64,000 nucleotides of DNA from Pseudopyrenochaeta lycopersici. Lineage: Eukaryota; Ascomycota; Dothideomycetes; Pleosporales; Pseudopyrenochaetaceae. This document shows positions 11,051 through 23,082 of this stretch, one piece after another; the first letter of the stretch is position 1, and each line of letters begins with the position of its first letter. The translations under genes were made by a program, and so were the position numbers. Below the pieces are notes generated by a model that did not search any database, was not told where the DNA came from, and was given only the letters and a program-made list of their open reading frames with translations. The DNA is taken from contig NHZP01000001.1 in the NCBI GenBank assembly GCA_003313425.1, positions 2,418,001 through 2,482,000 of the forward strand. The letters run 5' to 3'.

Positions 11051-14000
11051 CGGTTCCGCTTGAGGAACATGCGGTCGTTCATGGCACCGTAGCCGGCGCA
11101 TGGGTCACTGCCCGCGACCTCAACCTCGGGGGAACATCAACCAGATCTTGGTTGCGTTGAACAAATCTCTCGGGTGAGAGAAGATTGGTGGACACCAACT
11201 AGACGAAAACGAGCAAGACGAACATGGTGACATCTGTGGCACCTGTGTAAGCCGTACATATTGCCATCGTAGCGGACGTTACCGCGGGGCTTTGATCCCT
11301 CGCCAGGTGTGCCAATTTTACTGCTGGAACATGTAGACACAAAGGCACGTTCGATGCACCAATCTTGATGCGGGTGAGGGGTCTGCAAGTCCTGTTACAC
11401 CATACATGGGTGTTTGCAGGCATCCGAGTCCCCACCGATCCCTCCCGAGGACACACCAGACTCCTCCAGTGAGCTGGCCGGAACAGCATCTGACCATGCA
11501 CTGCAGCGACAACGACCGGGTTCCCGGGAAAAGCACGTAAATCGAAATGGAACGTCGTGATATCAAGGACATACACCGTCTATTTGGTAATAGGTGGAGC
11601 TCGTGGGGTCATGAACACAGACGTTTCAGTCATCGTTGGACATTGTCGTTGGCCCTCCCGGCCAAGTCTGCCAACAGTTTGAATTTCAATGGCCGCCACT
11701 GTTGAGGTTGGTCGGCATCTTCGCTGAGACGCGAGTCGATATTTGCCATTCGTTTCATCCCAGTGCTATGCGAGAATCTCACACTGCTCCCTATTTCACA
11801 GTAGATCCACATTTTCTTTTCGACCTAAAGTCTATTGACCAATGTAACAGCTGGGCATGTGGCCTATTGTTGTTTCATTCAAGACCCCAGCTAACTTTGA
11901 CAGGACTCTTGGATGTCAGACACCTATTCTCCACTTACTCTCGCACATTCAACACATGTCACAATCACAATCACCTAGTGAATCACAACCCACACCGTCC
12001 AAGCCCTTTAGTATATAAACTTTGCTTAATCACCGAAACTATCATTTCGATATCATTGGTCGTTCGTTACAGCATTCACAAGTCGCAACCTCTACCCAGG
12101 ATTATGTTGTGGGTCAAACGCAAAGGTGATACTGGCTCCCAATCCTCCGTGGTCGTCTCTCCGTCTCCAAACTATCAGATTGTCAACATGTGACTGTTCA
12201 AAAGACTCACGATAGAGTATGCATCATTCACAAAGTCCAGACACTAAACGTGGTTTATCACGACAATTCCAGGAATAGCTACGTGACCTTCCATCTTTGG
12301 TGTTCAATCACATCAACCCTGTCTTTGGCTCTATACGTAGATTTCGGTCGGCTGCTGCTGGCTTCATGTACACAAGCCCATAGTCGGATGTCCGAGTCGC
12401 GATTGTGTTTATGTTCACGTTTGAGTTTGAGCAATTAATTTTACTGGAAAAGTTTTGAAGGCTGATGTTGAACGAGGAGGCACGGAGTGGCTGCTAGTCA
12501 CCAATCGGCGCTTTCTTCAGACGTTCGTCAAGTATTAGCGGCGCCCCGTCATTCTTTGGTGGCTACTGCCTCGCCCACTAAAAGCCTTTACGCTTTGCCA
12601 TTACAAGTTAAATTTCACCTCTCTCGGGACTTCGGCGGAGCCGTCGACTTTGCCAGAGCAGTGAGCCTAACCCAGCCGAACACGGTTCATCTTGCCTCTA
12701 TTATCTAGAACTGAAAAAAGGATGGCCGGCCTCGATTTGTAGACCCGTGCACACGCGACTTTTATTTCTTGTGCGTTTGGCGATCTTGACTATCACTCAT
12801 CGCCAAAAGATGTACGAAATGTGTACGCACACTTATATCGTACATCTTTCATTGTCCGGACCGGACGTAATCGCGTTTTGACAGTCTCGGTACCAGTCTC
12901 TGCGGATGCTTCAACCTGTCTACTCAAGCCGACCCCTTAACCATCAGCCCGCATGATCGTCGACAAAAGTAGCGTGCTACTCAGAGACGATCGGCTCCTA
13001 GATCAACACCAGAGAGCTGTCACCATCTCCGGATATAAGAAGTAACCCCGTGGTAGCCTTCGGCTGCAGCGAGCCGCTTCTGTTGTCATTGATCGCGATC
13101 GCCAATTCAGCATTGAACGCCGTTCGTACCAGATTCACTACAAACTTAGCAAGGAACACCCGAGAGATCTTCAAACTATCCGTCTGGAATCATATCACAA
13201 TAGGCATTAGAACCAATCGACCGCGCTGCGCCGCGAAGGCGTCTAGCCCTGCAAGCGAGCTCGGGTCATACGACCAACGAATCGCTCTTTGTAATGACGT
13301 TCATCTCTACCCTTTTGTGGAGAGAGTCCAACCGGAAGACTACACGTACACGCTCATTCGCACGCCGCGGTCACTGTAGCACACATGCACATGCTGCACC
13401 CCACTGCACATGCCATGTTTTAATTTCATCCCTGACACTGGTAACAAACAAGTTCCAGCGATCGGTGGCCAGATACCATATTTCGGCTTCCTCACGTGCA
13501 TGATTACGAAGCTGCTGCTTCGGATATGGTCAAAATACCTTGGTCGCTGCGATTTGGTCGTCCTGGGTCCCATGAGTTCAGAGAACACGCCAGCGTTAGT
13601 GTGAGAATACGCGCGTACAGAAGGTGAGTCCACAGATCTAGAACTCTGATTTAGTTCCCACTTTTCCAACAACCTTTTCCAGCTGCACATACAAATGCAA
13701 CAGTCAGCTTAGCACAAACACTGACGATGATTACTAGCGAATGGTGGCGACTGCAAGAAGCGTATAAACAAAGGAAATTTTTGATTGGCTTCGCTTCGGA
13801 GGTTTTTATCGATTCGGGGCGTCAAATGTGCCCGATCGAGCCCTAATTTTCCTAACGTTGAATTTTAAACTTTGGTCCGCCTTTCTTCCCTTTTGTCACG
13901 CACTATGCCTAGAATAGTTCCACCTTTTGTCTAGCCTCTCGACTTCATGTGCGACGGCTGATGCAAGGGACAAGCGTTACAGTTACATTCACAGCAGCAG

Positions 14001-16300
14001 ATCAAAAGACGACTCCAGACCTGATGTACATTCTGCGAAGACCCAGCACTGGTTGAGAATGTAAAACTTCGCCTTGTTAGGTTACTTGATGACGTCAATC
14101 CTGTCAACATCGTGAGGGCGTATTCAGACCATCGTTAGCCTTCGCGTCTCAATACACCAATCATGCTACGTCTCATATACTAACGCTGCTGTCAGACAGT
14201 CGCCTGATCCGACTTATCCTTGCAGTCGCGTTAATTCAGGATTAGACGGGCGCGATGGCTGTTTTCGTGATCAATCGAGCGGGCTGAATATGCAGCCAAC
14301 GATGACAACGTGAATGTGAGAATCCGCCACCTGTCGATCGATCACACGCAGGGACATCCATCACCTCTTCAGCTCCTGTCGATAAAGTTCAGTTGCATCA
14401 ATTACATGAGCAGCCATCGCTTGCATCCGTTCTCAGCCGCGGTGGCCTTGTTTGTTGAGTTGTAAATAAGCCAAGACCACACGGTGGAGGTGGCGCTTTC
14501 TCCGAAGGTGGACACTTTTGGCTTTGCGAGGTTAGGGAAAAAGTTTGTAATTATGCTGGAGTGCTGGACCGCAGTCGACGCAGACTTAGTTTGGGGAAGT
14601 TGAACAGCATTCTTAGCGTGAAAGCGTGTCGCAGATGTTGATGCGTGCGTAAAATCGGGAGAATGAAATAAGACAGTGTGCATTTCGCGCAATGAAGTCC
14701 AATTGCCTACAGCTATAGTTGCAGTTTCTGGTTGACAATTGCATATAGTCATGAAGATAGTGGGGCTATACCTTCTAGAGACACTTCTGTTGGGCTTGGG
14801 TGCAGCTTTCCCTGGTTAGGTTGGCGACATTTCACAGTTCGAAGATCTTAAAAAGCATTGATCGTCATTCTGAACATAACGTATAGGTCGTCAAACGCAG
14901 CCAATATATTTTGTACAAGTATTCAGCACAAGAAGGGATATGGTTTCTCGATTATCAGTGAGGCTTTTCCAGTGACGATGATTCATGAACACCACCTTCT
15001 GCAATGCGATGAACAACAAAATGTGGTTACACATTCTGGTGTAAGATCCACAAGATTGTTGCACGATACTTGAGACGCATAAAACTTGATTTCTACACTC
15101 TTTACACATCTTAGAGATCTCTCATTTGGAACTGAAGGCTTCAACCTCTTTTTACGTTTGCTAATACCCTGACAAAGAGCCTTTGGTGGCTCAAACACGT
15201 ATTCAAGAAGTTTTTGCTTCGGGATCAGTCACTGTTGACCATGGGATTTGTGGGCGATTTTGAAGGAAGTCCGCGTCTGTGACAAGCCTGGCTGCACTAT
15301 GACTAGCTGTTGAGAAGGACGAAGACATTAGATCACTTCACTATGCCCACCACGAAGCAAGCCGATTCAAGACCCCACAACGCAAATTCGACCCACCTTT
15401 CCCTCTCATTCTCGTCCCCCTCTCTATCAGAGCAGTCGAAGCCCACTTCCCACGCAACGCGAACGCCATTTCCCTCTCGTCGCGCACAGTCTCTTCACAA
15501 CTTTACACTACACCCCCATTCCTACGCACTGCGGCCATACTGCGATGACTGATACGATAATATCTGCCATTGCATTACAATTCCCCTGGCCCAACGAGGC
15601 AGCCGTGGCCGTATAGGCTGTCATATGCATTAAATGTTTTGTATTAGACGCTGGAGACACTGTGGAGCTAGGCGCAGATGGATACGAAGAGGCATATAGG
15701 TTTGAGGGAGGAAGTTTGAGAGATTTTGGGTGTTTACTGGAGTACGAAGTGAGGATGCCTAGGTGAAGAAAGCACGTAAGGTGATTGCGGAGCGCGTGTT
15801 GTGGACCTATATAGCGGCTTGTGGATTGTGTGACGAGTAATTGATGCTGGCGAAAGGTAGGGTGCTGCTGAAGATGCGAATGGTAGCTACAGCCGTCTAT
15901 AAAGCCTCCGTGATGCGGTGTTCTGCTGGTTGATGCGACCCTATTGTTCGGGGCAGTACCAACTTTTGTGAGGAATAAGGCAGTGGAGACATAACGACAT
16001 GATTTATATGACATGAGTGCCTTTTTTTCATAAGTGACATGTTTCTTCGTAGTTTTGACAATATTCAGTATGCTCCTCAATCCAGGTATAGACCGCGACA
16101 CTGTAGATTTGAGCCGCTTTCGTATCATATCGAAGATTGTCACACCGCTACTGAACACAAGGTACGCCTAATCGGAAAACCCTTCGATTATTCTCAATAC
16201 ATCCAAACGGGGCTCCTAGATAATTGGCAAGGTGTAAAATTTACTCGGTCCCTTGATCCTTAGCGAAGTTGTCCTATTATAAACATTGCCGAAAGCTTCG
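11051..16300. other. Gene-poor region
   Basis: I see no frame with family resemblance. A TATA-like element (TATATAAA, 12012-12019) precedes a 29-codon ATG frame at 12104-12193, which may be a very small gene or chance. A perfect 12-bp inverted repeat lies at 12806-12849. Frames at 14402-14752 (minus) and 15508-16158 (minus) were considered and not accepted. Confidence 0.5.
12806..12849. repeat. 12-bp perfect inverted repeat (hairpin)
   Basis: The arms at 12806-12817 and 12838-12849 are exact reverse complements. They enclose a 20-base spacer that itself contains a GTGT/ACAC pairing, so a long hairpin could form. A GC-rich near-palindrome follows within about 10 bases. It could be a transcript hairpin, a protein-binding site or a worn mobile-element remnant. 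Confidence 0.6.
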
Positions 16301-18363
16301 GCGGACAGAAACAGTTTCGAGCCGGTCTACTTCTCGATGAACATAATTGTGGTTAAGACACTCCTTTGCCAACACTTATGACAAAGCCACTCATTGTACA
16401 TGTGCGAAAGTACGCAAGAAGAACGAAATCACTATTGACCTTGTCTTCATGCTGAATCAACATTGAATCGTGATTCTACAAATAATCAGTCAGGGTCCTC
16501 CTAATTCGTTGCCGGATATGAGTCTTGTCAAGGAAGACAGCCAATATATTCTGATAGCCAATAAATATATCACCATAGTCATTGAGACTATCCTAGCTAC
16601 ACATGGCCTTTGTGACCCCAAGTTTGGTCATGCCATTAGCCTTAGGATTGAGCTCCAATTTGCATCGCGGAGTCAATAATATGCTGTTGGTCACCGTAAG
16701 CCAATACCAGGGCACATGTCCAGAAACTGATACGAACGGCCGTCGATAGAGACTGTTTCGAAGGCGCTTGTCTTGGAGATGAGGAGGAAAGGTTATGGGC
16801 ATACAGTACCAGCGGGCCCTGCGGTAGTTGGGCATAACAGTTGTAGATGACTGGATGTAAACATGCTTGCTGCAATTTGAGGGTGGAAGCGGCACTGACG
16901 AATGGCGTCACAACTTATGAGTAACACGACTGATGGCTCGTGTAGGGATTTAAACAAGTATACATAAAAGGAGGGGTATGGAAATTGCTGCAACAAGAAT
17001 AGCTGGTCTAGATCGTTGCCAGAGAATTATGGTTCAGAATAGAGAGTTCAAACCTAGACTCGCTCGGACTTAGTAGCAGGGTTTTAATAGAGTAGTACTT
17101 ATTTGAATTGCGGCTTACAATCAATCTGTTTGAGAAACTTCGACACCTTTGATGACGCTCAGTCGCTCTTCATAATTATATTCTGCTCCAGTATTTACAG
17201 CCAAATCATGTAAATGGCTTGAATTCTCCCGAAAAGAAGTCTATTGATAACATCTCAGATCAACACGACTAATGTAACGCTTGAATCTCCTACGAACAGG
17301 TGAATTCTCCTTCATGTCCTAAAATAGGCAGAAATTAGCCAATAATTACGGTACGTGCTCTCCTGCTAGCGAATTACTTCAAGTTGAAGCCAAGGCACAG
17401 ATGTGCTCAGCCACAATATTGATGGTGCTCATCTAGATAGGATCAATCTCTGAGATTGCAACAGTAACAATTCTCTCGATTAATGTAGGAAAGATGCTGA
17501 ATTCTGCATTGATTGAAAATTCGGAGGTTATAATCGTGGAGAATATCTGGGAAGGTCGTATGTACTTGCCTCTCATTATGGTCTATCAAATCAGGCCTTG
17601 GACACGGCTGAAAAGTAGGGAATTACCGGTTGCATTCAGATCGAGAAACGAAACACGACTCGGCCCTCATTGCCTAGTCCTGCTCAATCTAATAATGAAA
17701 GCGAGAATTAATCCGCCATGCTCCATGTATTGGACTTGAAGGACCGTGATACCTTGGCTTGCTACAGAATACAACATAATTATGTCCTTAGGCTACTCAA
17801 TTACTTCTGAATTATCACGACCTAAACTTCGAGGCCTCTCTCACCACTTATGAAGCTGTCTGCCATGCTCTTCATCACCTGTTTCAGTGCCCTTAACACT
17901 CCTGTCCCACTGCCTGATTCTGTGTGGATGTTTATAGATGACAGATCTGCTCATAGGAATGTAATAACTGTATTGCCTATTAATCAAAAGGATCTCTTTA
18001 AAGCAATTTATCTGCCGGCGATGATACCGGTGAAGTACATTTTGGGGAGGACGATTAACGATAAGTTGGACGAGGTCAATAAACTACTTTTTTATATATC
18101 GATTTCTCGCAGGTGCTTGCAATACTGAAGCATTTATATGATAGTTTTTTACTTGTTAGTAGCCACCCATAGAGAAGCTGAAGTCCAGGTAACTTTCTAA
18201 GACGAATGCAAACGTTCTTCGAACCATCCGAGGTGCATCCAGGCTCCCCGTGTCCTGTCTCATTCACCTTTCTGAACCAGAACGCACTTGCACACCTTGT
18301 GCCAGTATCAATTCTCCAAGAACCAAATTCATTTTAGCCTGTATAATCTCTTTCCTTACTCAT
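16301..18363. other. AT-rich gene-poor segment
   Basis: The composition is distinctly lower in GC than in neighbouring genes; line 17761 counts 20 G or C of 60. The only ATG frame of note is 17850-18128 (92 codons), with no recognisable family. The segment could be an old mutated repeat, possibly affected by repeat-induced point mutation, but I recognise no transposon protein. Confidence 0.45.
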
Positions 18364-19728
18364 CTAGGTAAAAGCGTAGAGCAGTGTATGCTCTCGAACC
18401 CATACATACGTGGCGACCCGTCTTTCTTTAAGCTTCCTCCAGGCTAAGTCGCTAGCCGCAGCATCGCTCTCCTTCGATACGAACAGATGAAGACGTCGTA
18501 GATCCCTGAATTCAAGTGGATTTTGTATGGTATCCTCCAATGCTGTGGAGTTGGCTGAACTGGTGCATAGCATATGCAAACTTAGCTCCTCAATACTCGG
18601 CGGCAAGTTACCCGCCAGGGTATCTTTGGACGGTCTGAAAGGTAAATTGAGCTTGCGTAGACGAACGAATCTTCTCAAGTCTGGTAACGGATCCAAACTT
18701 TCAAAAATTTCGATCCCTTGGCATCTAGCGGGAATGATGGCCAACGTTTCCATTTTAGACATGGACAGCTCCAAACTGTCCAATATCATATAAAATCGTT
18801 TGAACAGGACCTCCCTTGAATCACTGGGTGTGGAGTCGTTAGGGCCTTCGACTTGGAGCGTCACTTTTTTCAGCCCTGACATCGAGCTAAGGAGCATGCG
18901 GATATGAATGTAAGACCAACTGAGGGTGTTAACAGCCGCAAAACTGAAAGATACCTCAAAGTGCGTTATGTGACGTAATTCATCTATACTAAGCAGCCCT
19001 ACAACCGCATGTGGTCCGAGGGCAAGACGACGGATCTTTGGAATTTGCGAGATGCTCCGGCTGAGCAATCCGGCTTCGACTCTGAGTTCTGTGAGCCTCA
19101 GCAACTGCCGCACTGTTGAATCCAGATCGTCGTATGGCGAGCGACCAAATATTCCGTGTGGAAAGTCGGGAGACGCGTCAACCGCCACGCGACATTGGCC
19201 ACCAAGCGGTTTGATGTAACACGAGAATGAGACGCGCTCTAGGTTCGGGAGAAGAATAAGAAGGCCACTGTAGAACGATGATGTGCGCCAACTGTGAATA
19301 TTCTGCACCCAGCGTGGATTTGGTTGTGCTGTGGCGACGTACTTGCTTAGTCGGTGGAGTAGTTGCTCTTGGATGGTTTGGTACTGTGGACACCAAAGTC
19401 TGTTGTCAGGTCCTTTCCAGAAGCCGAGACGCTTTTCAGTATCAGCGGCTGAAATCTCCTCATTGAAAGGCACAGAGCAGTCGATAACAGCTATTGATAG
19501 CGAGCGGATATTGTCGATCAGCTGCGGTTGTGCAAACAGCGTACGTAGGAGTGCCATCAGGTGGTGGCCCTCATCTGGCTGTCGGATCTCAGGCGCATGA
19601 TACAAATGTTCGCGCGCGATGGCAACTTGCGACTGGTCCACACAGGCAAGAGCGACCAGGTCTCTAGACGAGAGATAGGAGGCGATCTGTACTTGGAGCT
19701 CGGCGGGGAGACCTTTGTAGTTGCCCAT
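18364..19728 (-). CDS. F-box protein
   Basis: A single exon of 454 residues. The N-terminus (about residues 6-45) has an F-box pattern: LPAELQ followed by a run of hydrophobic helices with LSSRDLVALACV. Such domains bind Skp1 and bring targets to SCF ubiquitin ligases. The rest contains spaced leucine-rich stretches (for example LRRLALG, LRVEAG and LRRFVRLRKL) but no regular repeat I can count. Fungal genomes hold many such F-box genes whose targets are unknown. The ATG at 19728 is directly upstream of the domain. Confidence 0.8.
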   Translation of the reverse strand: MGNYKGLPAELQVQIASYLSSRDLVALACVDQSQVAIAREHLYHAPEIRQPDEGHHLMALLRTLFAQPQLIDNIRSLSIAVIDCSVPFNEEISAADTEKRLGFWKGPDNRLWCPQYQTIQEQLLHRLSKYVATAQPNPRWVQNIHSWRTSSFYSGLLILLPNLERVSFSCYIKPLGGQCRVAVDASPDFPHGIFGRSPYDDLDSTVRQLLRLTELRVEAGLLSRSISQIPKIRRLALGPHAVVGLLSIDELRHITHFEVSFSFAAVNTLSWSYIHIRMLLSSMSGLKKVTLQVEGPNDSTPSDSREVLFKRFYMILDSLELSMSKMETLAIIPARCQGIEIFESLDPLPDLRRFVRLRKLNLPFRPSKDTLAGNLPPSIEELSLHMLCTSSANSTALEDTIQNPLEFRDLRRLHLFVSKESDAAASDLAWRKLKERRVATYVWVREHTLLYAFT

Positions 19729-20473
19729 GATGATGATAGCATCTGCTGTTTAGGGCCAGAGTTGAGGCCAGGCTGCACCATCATATCAAGATGGAGGAGT
19801 TCTGTGCTTACAATGGACACGAGCCATCGTATCTCAAGGCATGCATGCCGCCATGCCAAGGCATATGCGCTAATGTAGTCCCCAGGTCTCCTATGGATAA
19901 CAGCTAGATATTGCCTAGTATGTTCCCTTTCGGGTGTCAGCTTTGCTAGCTGCGCTTATGTGAAGGATACTCTAAACGATTGTATGCGTCTAAGTTCCGT
20001 GCGAGGATCTGTGATTTGACAAGAATTGAGATATCCATATGCATTGCTCCACAACTAGTCAAGCGACTCCATACCATTGGATCCTGGAGATTGTCCCCAT
20101 CCCAACGTCACGTCATCCCAAACGCCGCGGCGCTGCTATCAGATGGAGTGAAACACATCGATTCGAGGCATGGATAACACATTGTTCGCTCAAAGAATGC
20201 ATCTAAGAAAATAGGATCAACACACATCCGATGCACCTTCCCGTTCCAACGCTCGCTCGAAAGGCGAGACAGCGGGGTTGCGGAGCCTCCACTTCTCCTA
20301 GCGGGGTACACAAGGACCATTTAGGAAGCTAATGATGCGCAGTTGCTGACCAGCATATAATCAAAACTTATATAAATAGTATATAGCTACTTTCCACAGG
20401 TCAATTGCACTCTTAGGTAGGCTTCCTGCGATTGCGATTCCTCACACTCGCATTCGCAATCGCACAAATCAAC
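19729..20473. other. Divergent intergenic region, F-box / OsmC
   Basis: This region lies between two divergently transcribed genes and contains the TATA element of the OsmC-like gene at 20369-20378. I see nothing else. Confidence 0.55.
20369..20378 (+). promoter_or_regulatory. TATA box of the OsmC-like gene
   Basis: TATATAAATA lies about 100 bases before the ATG at 20474, in an AT-rich context, which is a normal fungal spacing. Confidence 0.6.
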
Positions 20474-21088
20474 ATGGCAACCACTGCCCAAGCGCTCCGC
20501 GAAAAGCAAGCCCCTATCAAAGATGGTTACCGAAGCGATCCCTCCTCGGCTGTCGTGACCCTCAAATCTTCAGGCTCCCTCGACTCCTCGTCGATAACAT
20601 GCAAGCTCTCCACTGGCGCCGCCGTCAAAGAAGCTACTCGGGTTGCCGGTCTACATCCCAAAGCTGGCGGAGATGACCCGACCATATCTGGCGAGCTCTG
20701 CTCTGGAGACATGCTCCTCGACGCCCTCGTAGCCTGCTCAGGTGTAACGCTAAAAGCCGTCGCGACCGCGCTCGGTCTGCCCATCATCTCCGGCACTGTC
20801 TCGGCGGAAGGGGATCTAGACTTCAGAGGCACACTGGGTGTAGATAAGACGGCGCCAGTGGGCTTGACGGATATACGGTTGATGTTTGAGGTCAAATTCG
20901 GAGAGAGGGAGGATGGGAGAGCGGTCACAGAAGAGGAAGTGGAGAGGTTGGGTAAGTTGACGGAGAGATATTGCGTGGTGCTGCAGACGCTGGTGCACAA
21001 ACCGAAGATTGCGGTTAGGTTAGCGGGAAGTGGAGGAAAGCAGGAAGATGGAATCGAAAAGGAGATTATGCATGGCAGTATTCTTTGA
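20474..21088 (+). CDS. OsmC-like (organic hydroperoxide resistance type) protein
   Basis: One exon of 204 residues with the OsmC/Ohr fold pattern. A glycine-rich loop (residues 58-75) leads to a buried helix with Cys88 (VACSG), and a second helix has Cys167 (ERYC). In this family two such cysteines form the peroxidatic pair that reduces organic hydroperoxides. A third cysteine, Cys76, precedes them. The protein starts with a short Ala/Thr/Gln-rich segment and has no clear targeting signal. The frame extends upstream without an ATG, so the ATG at 20474 is the start. Fungal members are usually poorly characterised; a protective role against peroxides is inferred from the family. Confidence 0.85.
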   Translation: MATTAQALREKQAPIKDGYRSDPSSAVVTLKSSGSLDSSSITCKLSTGAAVKEATRVAGLHPKAGGDDPTISGELCSGDMLLDALVACSGVTLKAVATALGLPIISGTVSAEGDLDFRGTLGVDKTAPVGLTDIRLMFEVKFGEREDGRAVTEEEVERLGKLTERYCVVLQTLVHKPKIAVRLAGSGGKQEDGIEKEIMHGSIL

Positions 21089-22197
21089 GGCGGGAATGGT
21101 AGTAAAGAACCTTCTGCGCGCTGTTTGTAACGAACCTCGACGGACTAAAGTACACGAAAAACTTAACAATACAATCATCCTCTACCTCGCTAGTATTTTG
21201 CAGCCTATTACTGACCTTTACAAGAGGCAGCCTCATTTCCCATTACTGTGAATAACACGGTACAGACTAGGTTTTTGTTGCTTGGACCGTTGTGACAAAG
21301 TTGCGCAGTTCGACAACAACACTCTGTGGCATTGAATTTGTATCCTTCTCTTTCTCTTTGAGTGTGGAACGTGCTACAGCTACAGTTTTAGAATCAAAAG
21401 ATCCGCTGCGATATTCACATCCGCTAGGCTACTAAATGTTTCATATTTCCGTGTTTTTGACTGTCGTTGAAGTGTTTTGCTGTCAATCATCCCCAGTGAA
21501 CTTGACTCCCATTTGACTCTACTGAAGTGAGGAACGACCTCGTCGTTTATGGATTGCACGCTGCACTTAAGTAGAGGGGGCTCATATGAAGCTACATTGA
21601 AGAGTTCAGAAAGTAGTATACATGCAAAGAAACTGGGGTGGTGCAGAGCAGTTGGAACTACATGTTTGTATCGCGTTGGTCCCTTGTGAGAGCTAACGCG
21701 GTTCACCAAGAGGTAAGGCCAAGCAATCGCTCTTGCCGTGGATGACAGACGTGTCGCAGAAGAGAAGTCGACAGTTCTCAGCAAGCGCCCTTGGCCAAAA
21801 GTTAGGTCCTATCAAAGAGTATAACTTCACCCGACCCTGAGACGTTATTATGGAGAATCGTTGTATTAGTATGTGGCGCGACATAGTGGGGAGCGCGTCG
21901 AGAGCAACGCCATATGGAATGAGACAGGATAGAGGCTAAATGCCGGTTACAAGATAGTCTCCAGAAGCCATTCAACGATAAACTACTTGTGTCAGAAGTC
22001 TAACAAGAGTGGCTATGCCTATAAAGGTTGCGCAAAGGAATGTGGTATAGTGCGAGCGCACGGGATCATGTCACGTTCCGGGTTCGAGTTCCGGCTGCGT
22101 CATATTCACCACATCTCGAACGTTCCACCTCTTCTACGCGCCTTCTCTGCAAAGCACACAGCGGCAGTCGACTGCATCCACAACAGACACACTCGCG
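21089..22197. other. Intergenic region with tRNA-like promoter motifs
   Basis: No protein frame is supported. At 22043-22091, within the probable leader of the next gene, sequences resembling the internal A and B boxes of tRNA genes occur 28 bases apart, but no complete cloverleaf can be folded (see findings). Confidence 0.45.
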
Positions 22198-23082
22198 ATG
22201 GCTGGACCCAAATACCAGAATGTCCCGCAGCGGGACTCGCTCGACGAGGCCTCGCCGTCATACGCGCAAGCGCCACCAAGCTACCAGGCAGACGATCCGC
22301 AAGAAGCTCTACTACGGGGCGTTCCGCGAGGCGAGGATGACAACCTGCCAGACGACTTCAAGTTCGGCGGCGTGGTCGCAGAGGCTACGCTGGATATCCG
22401 GATGGCGTTTGTGAGGAAGGTGTATGCTATTCTGTAAGTACCTGGGACGACGCGCGCAAGCTTCTGGGCTATGCTGACTGAGTGTAGGACCGTCCAGCTC
22501 CTCGCCACTGCTGCTCTCAGCTTCGTCTCGATGACTTCGAAAACGTACAAAAACTGGATTCAGGCAAACCAGTGGATGATGTGGGTGTCGCTCTTCGGCG
22601 CCTTCGCCTTCCTCGGCCTTACCTTCTGGAAGCGCAAGTCGTATCCCACCAACCTCCTCTTCCTGGCCGGATTCACCGCCATGGAGTCGTACTCTATTTC
22701 CGTCATTGTATCCTATACCGACTCTAAGATTGTGCTACAAGCGCTAGTCTTCACACTCGGCATCTTTGTTGCGCTCAGCCTGTTTGCCTGCCAGTCAAAG
22801 TACGACTTCACGAGCTGGGTACCGTACCTATTTGGTGGCCTGTGGGTTTTGATCCTATTCGGCTTCATGTCGGCCTTCTTCCCCTACAACAGCAAGGTTG
22901 AGCTCGGGTACGGCATTGTTTGCGCTCTCATCTTCTCTGGTTATATCTTGGTGGACACGCAGATGATCATGCGCCACTATCATGTTGAAGAGGAGATTGC
23001 CGCGGCCATTTCGCTGTACCTTGATATAATCAATTTGTTCCTCGCCATCTTGAGGATTCTGAACTCGCAGAACAACAACTGA
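22198..23082 (+). CDS. BXI1: BAX inhibitor-1 family membrane protein (Bxi1-like)
   Basis: Two exons, 22198-22433 and 22488-23082, with a 54-bp intron (GTAAGT...TAG), give 276 residues. The first 70 residues are soluble and Pro/Gln/Asp-rich. From about residue 75 there are seven hydrophobic segments, including FAFLGLTF, NLLFLAGFTAMESYS and the conserved YILVDTQMIM stretch near the end. The pattern YLDIINLFLAILRIL closes the protein. This matches the LFG4/Bxi1 group of the TMBIM family. The yeast member resides in ER or vacuolar membrane and affects calcium handling, the unfolded protein response and cell death. Confidence 0.92.

Noticed and set aside
14402..14752. 116-codon minus-strand ATG frame
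   Set aside because: No domain, no hydrophobic or charged pattern of a folded protein, and no splice partners.
15508..16158. 216-codon minus-strand frame
   Set aside because: It begins at GTG and has low-complexity His/Ser-rich content without family resemblance.
16301..18363. RIP-mutated transposon
   Set aside because: Composition alone suggests it. I could not recognise a transposase, reverse transcriptase or terminal repeats, so it is not reported as a mobile element.
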